Below are positions 29,135-37,768 of a DNA stretch of 64,000 nucleotides, in pieces (positions within the stretch are counted from its first letter, which is position 1; each line of letters begins with the position of its first letter). The stretch lies in the NCBI RefSeq assembly GCF_000158475.2, contig NZ_KI392031.1, positions 1,487,583 through 1,551,582 of the forward strand. The letters are read 5' to 3'. Both the position numbers and the translations under genes were made by a program. Source of the DNA: Oxalobacter paraformigenes (GTDB taxonomy: Bacteria; Pseudomonadota; Gammaproteobacteria; Burkholderiales; Burkholderiaceae_D). Under the pieces are notes generated by a model, which made no database searches, was not told the origin of the DNA, and worked only from the letters and a program-made list of their open reading frames with translations.

Positions 29135-31057
29135 ATGGCTGAATCAGAAAAACAGACTCTGGGTTTTCAGGCAGAAGTAAAACAGCTTTTGCAACTCATG
29201 ATCCACTCGCTTTATTCCAACAAGGAAATTTTCCTGCGGGAATTGATTTCGAATGCCTCGGACGCAATCGACCGGCTCCGTTATGAGGCGCTGGACAAAC
29301 CCGAATTGCAGGAACACGATACAGACTTGCGAATCCGTATTTTCTTCAATCCGCAAACCCGTACCATTACCGTTTCAGACAACGGTATCGGCATGAGCCG
29401 GGAAGAAGCCATTACCCATCTCGGAACGATCGCCAAATCCGGTACCAAAGAGTTTATTTCCCGCCTGTCGAACGACCAGAAAAAAAACGACGCGTTAATC
29501 GGCCAGTTCGGTGTCGGCTTCTATTCCGGTTTCATTGTCGCCGACAAAATAACAGTCGAATCCCGCCGTGCCGGTTTGCCTGCTACGGAAGCCATTCGCT
29601 GGGAATCCACCGGTGAAGGCGATTTCAGCATCGAAAACATCGAAAAATCGTCACGCGGCACCGACATCACGCTTCATCTTCGGGAAGGAGAAGACGATTT
29701 CCTGACCAACTGGCGTCTGAAAGCGATCATTCGCAAATATTCGGATCACATTTCCCTTCCGATCCAGATGCTGAAAGAGGAATGGGACAACGAAGCCAAG
29801 ACCATGAAAACCGGGACGGAACTGGAGACCGTCAATCAGGCCAATGCATTATGGGCCAGAAACAAGGCGGATATTACCGACGAACAGTACCGCGAGTTTT
29901 ACAAACATATCACTCACGACTTCAACGATCCGCTGATCTGGACGCATAACAAGGTAGAAGGCCGTACCGAATACAATCAATTGCTTTACATTCCCAGGGA
30001 AGCGCCTTTCGATCTGTGGGATCGCAACAAGCGGGGCGGCATCAAGCTGTATGTCAAGCGCGTCTTTATCATGGACGATGCGGAACAGCTGATGCCTGTC
30101 TATCTCCGGTTCGTTCGGGGCGTGATCGATTCCAACGATCTGCCGCTGAATGTTTCCCGTGAAATCCTCCAGGAATCGCGCGATGTCAAAATGATCCGGG
30201 ACGGCTCGACGCGCCGCGTCCTTTCCATGCTTGAAGAACTGGCCCAGTCAGACGATCCGGCCAAAAAAGAACTGTATGCCCACTTCTGGCAGCAATTCGG
30301 GCAGGTTCTGAAAGAAGGCGTCGGCGAAGATCCGTCCAACAAGGAACGAATCGCCAAACTGCTGCGTTTCGCTTCCACGCATAACGACTCCGACGTACAG
30401 AACGTTTCGCTGGATGATTACATCTCGCGGATGAAAGACAGCCAGGTTCGTATCTTCTATATCACGGCCGAAAACTACACGGCCGCCAAAAACAGCCCTC
30501 ATCTTGAGATCTTCCGCAAGAAGGGGATCGAAGTCCTGATCCTGACGGATCGCGTCGATGAATGGATGCTCTCGTTCCTGCAGGAATATAACGAAAAGAA
30601 CCTCGTTTCTGTCGCACAGGGCAGTCTCGATTTGCTGAAACTGGCAGACGAGGAAGAAAAAAAACAGAATGAAGAAAACCAGACCGAGTTCAAGGACACG
30701 ATTGAAAAAATGAAAAATGTCCTGGGCGACAAGGTCAAGGATGTTCGGGTAACTGTTCGCCTGACCGAATCGCCTTCCTGCCTGATCGCTGATGAAAACG
30801 ACTTGTCCGGCAATCTCCAGCGGATGCTGAAAGCCGCCGGCCAAAAGGTTCCGAACATGAAACCGATCCTGGAAATCAATCCAAATCACCCGCTTGTCCA
30901 GAGTCTGAAATATGAAGGCCAACACTTCAACGACTGGACAAATCTGCTGTTCGACCAGGCCGTGCTGGCAGAAGGAGGTTCCCTAAAGGATCCTGCCGCT
31001 TTTGTCAAACTGATGAACAGTATGCTGCTCGGCACACTGGAAAAGAAAAGCGACTGA
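29135..31057 (+). CDS. htpG: Molecular chaperone HtpG (Hsp90)
   Basis: ATP-dependent cytoplasmic chaperone. 640 residues with an N-terminal GHKL ATPase domain: [20 protein letters not shown] near 25-44 (catalytic Glu and Mg-binding Asn), [10 protein letters not shown], and [11 protein letters not shown] lid region. A middle domain has the catalytic-loop Arg region ([11 protein letters not shown]), and the C-terminal dimerisation domain is complete. GAAGGAAAAATA precedes the ATG. Confidence 0.98.
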   Translation: MAESEKQTLGFQAEVKQLLQLMIHSLYSNKEIFLRELISNASDAIDRLRYEALDKPELQEHDTDLRIRIFFNPQTRTITVSDNGIGMSREEAITHLGTIAKSGTKEFISRLSNDQKKNDALIGQFGVGFYSGFIVADKITVESRRAGLPATEAIRWESTGEGDFSIENIEKSSRGTDITLHLREGEDDFLTNWRLKAIIRKYSDHISLPIQMLKEEWDNEAKTMKTGTELETVNQANALWARNKADITDEQYREFYKHITHDFNDPLIWTHNKVEGRTEYNQLLYIPREAPFDLWDRNKRGGIKLYVKRVFIMDDAEQLMPVYLRFVRGVIDSNDLPLNVSREILQESRDVKMIRDGSTRRVLSMLEELAQSDDPAKKELYAHFWQQFGQVLKEGVGEDPSNKERIAKLLRFASTHNDSDVQNVSLDDYISRMKDSQVRIFYITAENYTAAKNSPHLEIFRKKGIEVLILTDRVDEWMLSFLQEYNEKNLVSVAQGSLDLLKLADEEEKKQNEENQTEFKDTIEKMKNVLGDKVKDVRVTVRLTESPSCLIADENDLSGNLQRMLKAAGQKVPNMKPILEINPNHPLVQSLKYEGQHFNDWTNLLFDQAVLAEGGSLKDPAAFVKLMNSMLLGTLEKKSD

Positions 31058-31079
31058 TCTCTTCTTTTTCCAACAATCC

Positions 31080-31104
31080 AAACCCGGCATAGCCGGGTTT
31101 TTTT
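31080..31104 (+). terminator. Terminator of htpG
   Basis: AACCCGGC-ATA-GCCGGGTT hairpin followed by a run of T residues, 24 bases after the htpG stop. Confidence 0.9.
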
Positions 31105-31434
31105 ACAAGATGACTTTCCTTGTCGTTTTCTTCCTGCATTCTTCTCGGCATAGAAGTGACAAGCTCCAAAAAAGCCGCCGGGTAATCCGGTTCATCTTGC
31201 AGAAAACGGCATGGCGTCTTTCATGCATTCCGGCCAACCGCCAAAATATTTCCCGAAAACAACAAAAAATAGGCATAATCTTGTAGCCTATCTATTAACG
31301 GCAGATACCGGTTTCCCAGCCAGCGAAATTATGTCCGGTTTCGTTAAAACCGCTTCCAAACGAACCGGATTTTTGCTTTTGGAATTTTTTCCTCACCCAT
31401 CCGGACGGCCTCCAGAAAACAGGAGAGCAATATC
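31105..31434. other. Intergenic region htpG-hybrid kinase
   Basis: 330 bases with no gene-like frame; it presumably holds the promoter of the hybrid kinase. AACAGGAGAGCAATATC at the right end is that gene's ribosome binding site. Confidence 0.4.
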
Positions 31435-33168
31435 ATGAGTTTGTTGTCCCGCAACGTGCGTCAAACGATACTTCCAGCTCTCCTGGTGATAGTATTTGTC
31501 CTGTTAAGCGTCATCACGATTTATTCCATCACCAGGCTCCACGGACATGCCCGTGTCATCAATTACGCCGGCCTCGTCCGGGGAGCCACCCAGAGGCTTG
31601 TCAAACAGGAACTTCATCACAAACCGAACGATTCCCTCATCGCGTCGCTGGATGAAATTCTCTCCGAATTGGCGCAGGGAAACGGGAAAAACAGACTGGT
31701 CATCCTTCACGATCCGGCTTATCAGGCACTCCTTTATCAGCTCCAGAAAAAATGGGAAATTGTAAAAATCGATATCCAAAACGTCCGGCAGGGCGGTGAT
31801 CCCGCCAAACTGTTCGAAAACAGTGAAAAACATTTTATTGTGGCCAATCAGGTTGTTTCAGCCGCGGAAGACTATTCGGAAAAAGGTATTTACCAGACAC
31901 GGCAATGGCTGATCGGACTGAACATCGTATTTATCGGACTCGTCATTTTTCTGTATAGCTATTCTGCGCGACAGAAGAAACTGAGCGCCGATCTCCTGGC
32001 CGCTGAAAATGCCAGCCGGGAAAAAAGCGAATTCCTTTCCCGCATGTCGCATGAAATACGGACACCCATGAACGGCATTATCGGCATGACGAAAATGGCC
32101 AGAATGTCTGTCGACGACAAAAATAAATTGCTAAACAGTCTGGACAAAATCGACTTTTCTTCCCGGTTTCTTCTGGCCCTGATCAATGACATTCTCGACA
32201 TGGCGCGAATCGAAAGCGGCAAGGTCGAACTCTACAATCAACCCTTCGATCTTTTGCATCTGGTTGACGGCATCGAAATCATGTTTCGTCAAAAAGCCGT
32301 CGACAATCAAGTCACTTTCCGGGTGAATACGCACGATCTGTCTGTTCCGGGAGTGGTCGGCGATGAACTGAGGATCAACCAGATCATCATTAATCTGGTT
32401 TCCAATGCGCTCAAATTCACTCCCGCCGGCGGACAGGTCATGCTGGATATCAAGGCACACCGGACATCCGGCAATGCAGTCCGGCTCGAATTCAGGATAA
32501 GCGATACCGGTATCGGCATGTCTGAGGAATTCATGCAACGGATGTTCGAACCCTTCGAACAGGCCAGCGAGTCTGCCATGCAATATGGAGGCACCGGACT
32601 TGGCCTGGCCATCTGTCACAATCTGGTCCACATGATGAACGGCACCATCAATGTGACCAGCAAGCCCGGAAATGGCTCGCAGTTCACCGTCATACTGACG
32701 CTGGAACACTCTGCCGACGGTACCCCTTCCCTTCCCAACGAGAATCCATCCCCTTCCCCGGGGGATGCCGATTTCTTAAAAGGCCGGCGTATCCTGATTG
32801 CGGAAGACAATCCACTCAATGCCGAAATCGTCATGGCCATGCTCGAAGCGGCCGGCGCCGTTCTGGAACATGTGACGAATGGAAAAGAAGCCCTGAACGC
32901 TTTCCGGAAATCGCCGCCCGGCAGCTACAGCATGATCCTGATGGATGTGCAAATGCCGGAAATGAACGGCATGGACGCCACGGAAGCGATCAGAAAGCTG
33001 CACCGGCCGGATGCCGAAACCGTACCGGTCATTGCCTTGACGGCCAACGCTTTCCAGGAAGATATGGACGCCGCCTTCAAAAGCGGAATGAACGGTTACA
33101 TTACCAAGCCAATCGACTTGAACAAGCTGTACGAAACCCTTTATACTTTCCTGAAACAAAAACCATGA
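31435..33168 (+). CDS. Hybrid sensor histidine kinase/response regulator
   Basis: 577 residues. TM1 is near 11-32, then a periplasmic helical sensor that opens with INYAGLVRGATQRLVKQEL (about 42-60). That pattern is like the P-box of PilJ/NarX-type N-terminal domains. TM2 is near 160-176, the H-box FLSRMSHEIRTPMNGIIGM carries H206, the ATPase ends GGTGLGLAICHNLVHMM, and a C-terminal receiver has the phospho-Asp in MILMDVQMPEMNG near 507 and TKPIDL. There is no Hpt domain, so a separate phosphotransfer protein or direct output is needed; none is encoded nearby. Confidence 0.92.
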   Translation: MSLLSRNVRQTILPALLVIVFVLLSVITIYSITRLHGHARVINYAGLVRGATQRLVKQELHHKPNDSLIASLDEILSELAQGNGKNRLVILHDPAYQALLYQLQKKWEIVKIDIQNVRQGGDPAKLFENSEKHFIVANQVVSAAEDYSEKGIYQTRQWLIGLNIVFIGLVIFLYSYSARQKKLSADLLAAENASREKSEFLSRMSHEIRTPMNGIIGMTKMARMSVDDKNKLLNSLDKIDFSSRFLLALINDILDMARIESGKVELYNQPFDLLHLVDGIEIMFRQKAVDNQVTFRVNTHDLSVPGVVGDELRINQIIINLVSNALKFTPAGGQVMLDIKAHRTSGNAVRLEFRISDTGIGMSEEFMQRMFEPFEQASESAMQYGGTGLGLAICHNLVHMMNGTINVTSKPGNGSQFTVILTLEHSADGTPSLPNENPSPSPGDADFLKGRRILIAEDNPLNAEIVMAMLEAAGAVLEHVTNGKEALNAFRKSPPGSYSMILMDVQMPEMNGMDATEAIRKLHRPDAETVPVIALTANAFQEDMDAAFKSGMNGYITKPIDLNKLYETLYTFLKQKP

Positions 33169-33196
33169 AAAAAGACCCGGCAATGCCGGGTCTTTT
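33168..33196. terminator. Bidirectional terminator, hybrid kinase / amtB
   Basis: AAAAGACCCGGCA and TGCCGGGTCTTTT arms (13 bp, minimal loop) overlap the kinase stop and lie 39 bases from the amtB stop. The A and T flanks suit both directions. Confidence 0.85.
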
Positions 33197-33234
33197 GCAC
33201 ACAGACTGGTCGCTTGCCTGAAGGCTTCCCTTCA

Positions 33235-34602
33235 TCAGTAGTGGTAAGCCGATTCGCCGTGAGAGGTTTTGTCCAGACCGTCCCGTTCTTCATCTTCCGA
33301 GACCCTCAACCCCCAAACCATACCGATAAGCTTGTAGGCCATAAAAGAAACGACACCAGACCAGACAATTGTCACCATAACGCTTTTGAACTGTATCCAG
33401 AGCTGAGCCAGCATCGAATATTCCCCACTGCTCAAACCTGTTCCACCCAACGCAGGCGAAACCGCAATACCGGTCAAAATAGCGCCAAGAATACCGCCTA
33501 CGCCATGAACCCCGAAAGCATCGAAAGCATCATCCACTTTCAGCATTCTTTTCAAACCGGTAACCCCCCACAGGCAGACAGGACCGGCAATGAGTCCCAT
33601 CACAAGCGATCCCATCGGCCCGGCAAACCCGGCAGCCGGTGTAATCGTGACCAATCCTGCCACCGCACCGGAAGCGGCGCCCAGCATGGAAGGTTTGCCT
33701 CGGGTAAACATTTCACCCAATAGCCAGGACAAGGTGGCTGCACCCGTTGCCACCACAGTATTGACAAAAGCAAGACCGGCAAGACCGTTTGCCGCGCCGG
33801 CAGAACCGGCATTGAATCCGAACCAGCCTATCCACAACAGGGAAGCGCCGACCATCGTCAATACCAGTGAATGCGGCATAAACGCTTCCTTGCCGTAACC
33901 GAGCCGTTTGCCGATCAGATAAGCGCCGACCAGCCCGGCAATCGCCGCATTGATATGAACGACCGTACCGCCGGCAAAATCAAGCGCACCGTCTTCTCCC
34001 AGAAAACCGCCTCCCCACACAATATGAGCCATCGGGACATAGCTGAAAGTAAACCACAAAGCCATAAACGCCATCACAGCGCCGAATTTGATCCGCTCGG
34101 CAAAGGCGCCGACAATCAACACTGCCGTAATACAGGCAAAAGAACCCTGGAAAGCCGAAAAAACATATTCCGGAATCGTCGGAAGCACTGTTGACAGGGT
34201 ATCCGGTGTAATACCGTTCATGAACAATTTATCGAAATTGCCGATAATCGCCCCTTCCCCTGAAAAGGCCAGCGAATACCCGTACAGGAACCAGAGCACG
34301 GTAATCAATGAAAACGTCACAAAGACCTGCATCAAAACGGAAAGCATGTTTTTGGTACGGGCCAGTCCGCCATAAAACAGGGCCAGTCCTGGTACGACCA
34401 TCAATAAAACCAGTAATGTCGAAGTCAGCATCCAGGCCGTATCGCCCGGATTCAACGCAGAACTTGCTTCCACTGTGGCTATTACTGCCGTTTCCACTGC
34501 CACCGTTGCCGTTTCCGACACCACCGACGCGTCCTGTGCAAGCACTTCTCCGGCAAAACCGGCAGTTATTGCTGCCAGCATTCCTGAACACAAGTTTTTC
34601 AT
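33235..34602 (-). CDS. amtB: Ammonium transporter
   Basis: Trimeric ammonium channel of the inner membrane. 455 residues: a cleavable signal peptide (TAGFAGEVLAQD), an unusual Ala/Val/Thr-rich stretch at 26-50, then eleven membrane helices. The twin-His pore residues are visible in VVHINAAIAGLVGAYLIG and FGVHGVGGILGAI. AAGGAGAAATATC precedes the ATG. It is the last gene of the operon torF-glnK-amtB; GlnK would block it when nitrogen is plentiful. Confidence 0.97.
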   Translation of the reverse strand: MKNLCSGMLAAITAGFAGEVLAQDASVVSETATVAVETAVIATVEASSALNPGDTAWMLTSTLLVLLMVVPGLALFYGGLARTKNMLSVLMQVFVTFSLITVLWFLYGYSLAFSGEGAIIGNFDKLFMNGITPDTLSTVLPTIPEYVFSAFQGSFACITAVLIVGAFAERIKFGAVMAFMALWFTFSYVPMAHIVWGGGFLGEDGALDFAGGTVVHINAAIAGLVGAYLIGKRLGYGKEAFMPHSLVLTMVGASLLWIGWFGFNAGSAGAANGLAGLAFVNTVVATGAATLSWLLGEMFTRGKPSMLGAASGAVAGLVTITPAAGFAGPMGSLVMGLIAGPVCLWGVTGLKRMLKVDDAFDAFGVHGVGGILGAILTGIAVSPALGGTGLSSGEYSMLAQLWIQFKSVMVTIVWSGVVSFMAYKLIGMVWGLRVSEDEERDGLDKTSHGESAYHY

Positions 34603-34617
34603 GATATTTCTCCTTCT

Positions 34618-34992
<375 letters not shown>

Positions 34993-35736
34993 CTAGAAAG
35001 CTTTACTGACCGACACAATGAACCGGGCATCGGCATTGGCTTCGTCCTTGTTGTCGATATTGGTATCGACGTAATGCAGACCGAAGCCGAAGCCCCGATA
35101 AGTAAAAGTGGCACCCAGTTTCCAGTCGTTGTACGAATTGCCATGCCCGGTAATGAACTGGCGTCCGAAATGGCCGTCCAGCGTCAGCCTGTCCATGACC
35201 GGGTAAGCGACGGAAAAATCAATGTATTTGCTGTTTCGCGTATCCTGCGCCCCGAACAGATCGGTAAATGAATGGGAATATTTGAGCGACAGGTATTTCC
35301 ATGAACCTCCTACATACCCTTCCAGGGTATGGGGATCCGTCATCCCGTTGGCTTGTTTCCAGGCGCTTTTGTAACTGCCCGGATAATAGTAATAAAGCAG
35401 ACCCGCATCGAGACCGAAATCCCCGAACTGACGCTTGTAACCGCCTGATATGTCGAGTTCAAGACTGCTGCTTGGCGCGCCGCCTTCCGACATGTCATGC
35501 AACCATGAGATGCTCGATCCCCAAAGGCTGGCATAAAAACCGCTGTCGTGTTCGAAACCGAAACCGCCCTGAATGGCAGGTCGTTCATCCGTCTGGCTGA
35601 TGCCCCGATACGCATAATCGGACGTCAGGCTTACGTTGGCGCTGAAAGGACCTTTCACCTCTTCCGCGTGTCCGGCGGACAAACCTGTCAATGACAAACC
35701 GATCAGGGAAGAAACGGCAAGGATATTTCTTTTCAT
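34993..35736 (-). CDS. TorF-family putative outer-membrane porin
   Basis: 247 residues with a signal peptide (MKRNILAVSSLIGLSLTGLS, cleavage after GHA) and a beta-barrel built of alternating strands: YAYRGISQTDERPAIQGGFGFEHDSGFYA-type opening (Gcw_chp/TIGR02001 family), and a C-terminal Phe (SVSKAF) for BAM recognition. I place the start at the ATG at 35736 because GGAGAGTCTT precedes it; the ATG at 35748 overlaps that site. Being first in the glnK-amtB operon implies a job in nitrogen-source uptake through the outer membrane; substrate unknown. Confidence 0.88.
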   Translation of the reverse strand: MKRNILAVSSLIGLSLTGLSAGHAEEVKGPFSANVSLTSDYAYRGISQTDERPAIQGGFGFEHDSGFYASLWGSSISWLHDMSEGGAPSSSLELDISGGYKRQFGDFGLDAGLLYYYYPGSYKSAWKQANGMTDPHTLEGYVGGSWKYLSLKYSHSFTDLFGAQDTRNSKYIDFSVAYPVMDRLTLDGHFGRQFITGHGNSYNDWKLGATFTYRGFGFGLHYVDTNIDNKDEANADARFIVSVSKAF

Positions 35737-35783
35737 AAGACTCTCCATTTACAGATTTTTGAATTACTCTTGCGCTTTTAAAC

Positions 35784-35798
35784 GCATAGACCATGCCA
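35784..35798 (-). promoter_or_regulatory. Sigma-54 promoter of torF-glnK-amtB
   Basis: Minus-strand TGGCATGGTCTATGC fits the -24/-12 consensus TGGCAC-N5-TTGC with the essential GG and GC ten bases apart. It lies 48 bases upstream of the torF start, so transcripts would begin near 35772. Nitrogen-regulated sigma-54 control is the rule for glnK-amtB. Confidence 0.75.
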
Positions 35799-35908
35799 AC
35801 TTTTATAAAAGATGGGCCGTAAAAAACTCATAGATATGGATGAGAAAGAGATAAAGATTTCATGAAAAACCCTTCTTTCCCGTGTAGAAAACCTTGTGAA
35901 ACCGCTTG

Positions 35909-35925
35909 CGCGCCAAAAGAGTGCG
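35909..35925 (-). promoter_or_regulatory. Possible NtrC enhancer site (proximal)
   Basis: Plus-strand CGCGCC-AAAAG-AGTGCG matches the NtrC dyad TGCACC-N5-GGTGCA at 8 of 12 positions. It is centred about 145 bases upstream of the predicted start, a usual place for NtrC sites. Confidence 0.4.
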
Positions 35926-35981
35926 AAAAAGAAAGCAAAACAGGACAGATTCACGACCATATGCGTTATCTCGCCCGAAAA

Positions 35982-35998
35982 TGCGCCACAACTGTGCC
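35982..35998 (-). promoter_or_regulatory. Possible NtrC enhancer site (distal)
   Basis: Plus-strand TGCGCC-ACAAC-TGTGCC matches the NtrC dyad at 9 of 12 positions, about 73 bases further upstream than the proximal site (about seven helical turns). Confidence 0.4.
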
Positions 35999-36198
35999 TT
36001 CTCGCCACAAATGGCCGACAAATGTGGAGAACGGGAAAAATGTCCGGAGAAATTCTTGCTGGGACAGGCTATAAAAAACAATCCGTTCATGTATTCTGCC
36101 GATTCGGAAAAAGCAGGAAAACCGAGCGATAATCCAGGGATGAATCCTGAAAAGCGGCCACGAAAAAGCGCCGTATAAAAGAAACAGCAAATCGGGTA

Positions 36199-36227
36199 TT
36201 AACCTGAGCCGATTTTGCTGGTATAAT
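36199..36227 (+). promoter_or_regulatory. Promoter of tRNA-Lys
   Basis: TTAACC (-35), 17 bases, a perfect TATAAT (-10), 11 bases before the mature tRNA 5' end. Confidence 0.7.
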
Positions 36228-36238
36228 TTCTGTTTGTC

Positions 36239-36314
36239 GGGTTGTTAGCTCAGTTGGTAGAGCTGCGGACTCTTAATCCGTAGGTCGAGCGTTCGAGTCG
36301 CTCACAACCCACCA
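36239..36314 (+). tRNA. tRNA-Lys (anticodon CTT)
   Basis: A 76-nt cloverleaf with 7-bp acceptor stem GGGTTGT/ACAACCC, D-arm AGCTCAGTTGGTAGAGCT, anticodon loop CTCTTAA, T-arm with GTTCGAGTC, and encoded CCA at 36312-36314. The CTT anticodon reads AAG. It is a single tRNA with its own promoter and terminator. Confidence 0.97.
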
Positions 36315-36322
36315 AAGAATTC

Positions 36323-36356
36323 AAAGGGTTACGTGAAATCACGTAACCCTTTTTTA
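36323..36356 (+). terminator. Terminator of tRNA-Lys
   Basis: A 14-bp stem AAAGGGTTACGTGA / TCACGTAACCCTTT with a short loop and six or more T residues, starting 9 bases after the CCA. Confidence 0.92.
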
Positions 36357-36497
36357 TTGCTCTGCCAGACAGAACATGAGAATCAGACACGCTGATTTGA
36401 CGTCTCTGTTTTTTCCTCTTTCAATTTTTCGCCTTCCTCTCATCAGCCAGGGCAAGCCAGTCAACTTTCGGCACGAGAATGACAAGGCAGTTGAGTT

Positions 36498-37030
36498 TTA
36501 TACCACGTTTTGTTTTGATGAAAGGTATCCAGCGCAAACCACCGCCAAAACATTCACGGGTAAACCCATACAATTCTTCATTTCCATCATGGCCGAGTCA
36601 AACTGACGGACTGCTTCCTGTTTGCTTTCGATCGGTTGGAAAACCGGGAAAAAATATCCGCTGCCCAACTGTTTCCAAACCATCCGCTATTTGTTGCAGA
36701 CGCCTTTAGCCGTTCCTCGTTCCTTGGAAAACATTCAAAACAGTCGTCAGCCGTATCCCTCAGCCATTCCGATGAAAAGCCGCCCGTGTCTTCCTGAATC
36801 ATGGCTGACATGTCCTGACTTCCCGGAACTATCGCTTCAGCCCCTACCGGACTCATATCGATTCGCCCATCAACAGGCGAATCCGCCTCTTTTTTCGGCT
36901 CCCATTGTTCAGGATTCCAGACTTTACCGGACAGATAAGCCGCCATCAGAGCTTCATGTAATGGCTTATACCTGTTGCTGAGCCAAAGCATGGGCAGTCG
37001 GTTGAGCTTTGTCTGCTCGATTAACGACAT
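36498..37030 (-). pseudogene. Possible decayed gene of unknown function
   Basis: A minus-strand frame from an ATG at 37030 runs 147 codons to 36587. Its N-terminal two thirds look protein-like (RYKPLHEALMAAYLSGKVW, FECFPRNEERL), but the last 40 residues do not. From 36683 down to 36498 the neighbouring frame takes on the protein-like character (PVFQPIESKQEAVRQFDSAM). This suggests one gene with a frameshift near 36680. No family recognised. It could also be chance; only comparison with relatives can decide. Confidence 0.3.
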
Positions 37031-37144
37031 GAAACGGACGGCTGGATATCGCTTGCCACGGTTTTTCTCAGCTTAAAAAATACCCTGCAATTTTGAAATC
37101 TTTGGGGAGCTTAAAAGTTGCCCGTCAGGTTCAGGTAATGCTCT
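37031..37144. other. Spacer inside the decayed region
   Basis: Short stretch between the two suspected remnants. Together with 36357-36497 and 37638-37768 it contains nothing recognisable. The whole 1.4-kb interval between tRNA-Lys and eptA lacks an intact gene. Confidence 0.3.
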
Positions 37145-37637
37145 TCACAAATACTTTTTCCTTACGGCACGTGAAAGGAAAAGGCGAATCGGGTGTATGT
37201 CATTGCAGACGAGCCGGCTCTTTCTGAAACTCCCGTCTTTCTTTAAAAGACATAACCTGGATCCATTATCTTCAGACGCAGCGAATACCCTAAATCCCTG
37301 CTTTGACAGAATCGGGCGCTCGCCAGATATCCAATCATTGTCAAAAATATCCACACTGTACCTCCCTTCACGGCTCATCCCGAAAAGAAAAACCGCATCT
37401 TTTGACTTCAGGAAACTCATTCAGATTAATGAAAGTTTGGCCAAATCCTGTTTACGAAACGGGAAAACCGAGTCCATGAAAAACCGCAAGAGTACGCTAT
37501 TTGTGAGTTGTCCTGTACTGAAAGAAAACCCTTCTTCGGTTTTTCCTTCTTTATCGAAGAAAAAATATGTAACAAAGTAAGACACGCCATTTTGCCAGTA
37601 GCCAGAAAAAGATGGCGCTTCCCCTTGTTTTTAAAGA
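37145..37637 (-). pseudogene. Interrupted ORF of unknown function upstream of eptA
   Basis: In one minus-strand frame, coding-like sequence runs from just after a TAA near 37640 to 37145: FSGYWQNGVSYFVTYFF, EGFSFSTGQLTNSVLL, then LAKLSLI, an in-frame TGA at 37421-37423, directly followed by ATG and MSFLKSKDAVFLFGMSREGR. No ATG with a ribosome binding site opens the upstream part. The simplest reading is a remnant with a nonsense mutation and lost 5' end; a separate 91-codon gene (37145-37420) is the alternative. I do not recognise the family. Confidence 0.35.
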
Positions 37638-37768
37638 AAAAAACTAACCCGCCCCGGTACAAAGGCAAAAAAACGTATACCGCCCCTTAACAAAAAATTC
37701 ATGCATTTTTCACTTCTCCAAACCGAGAATACGCCTGTTCAATCAAAACGGATTTTCCCGCTTTTATT

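Larger units (their letters stand above)
35800..36198. other. Intergenic region torF-tRNA-Lys
   Basis: About 400 bases. It holds the candidate NtrC sites and nothing else I can name. Several overlapping frames of 60-90 codons exist on both strands, none with a good ribosome binding site. Confidence 0.4.

Noticed and set aside
30248-30925. 225-codon minus-strand frame inside htpG
   Set aside because: Antisense shadow of the Hsp90 gene.
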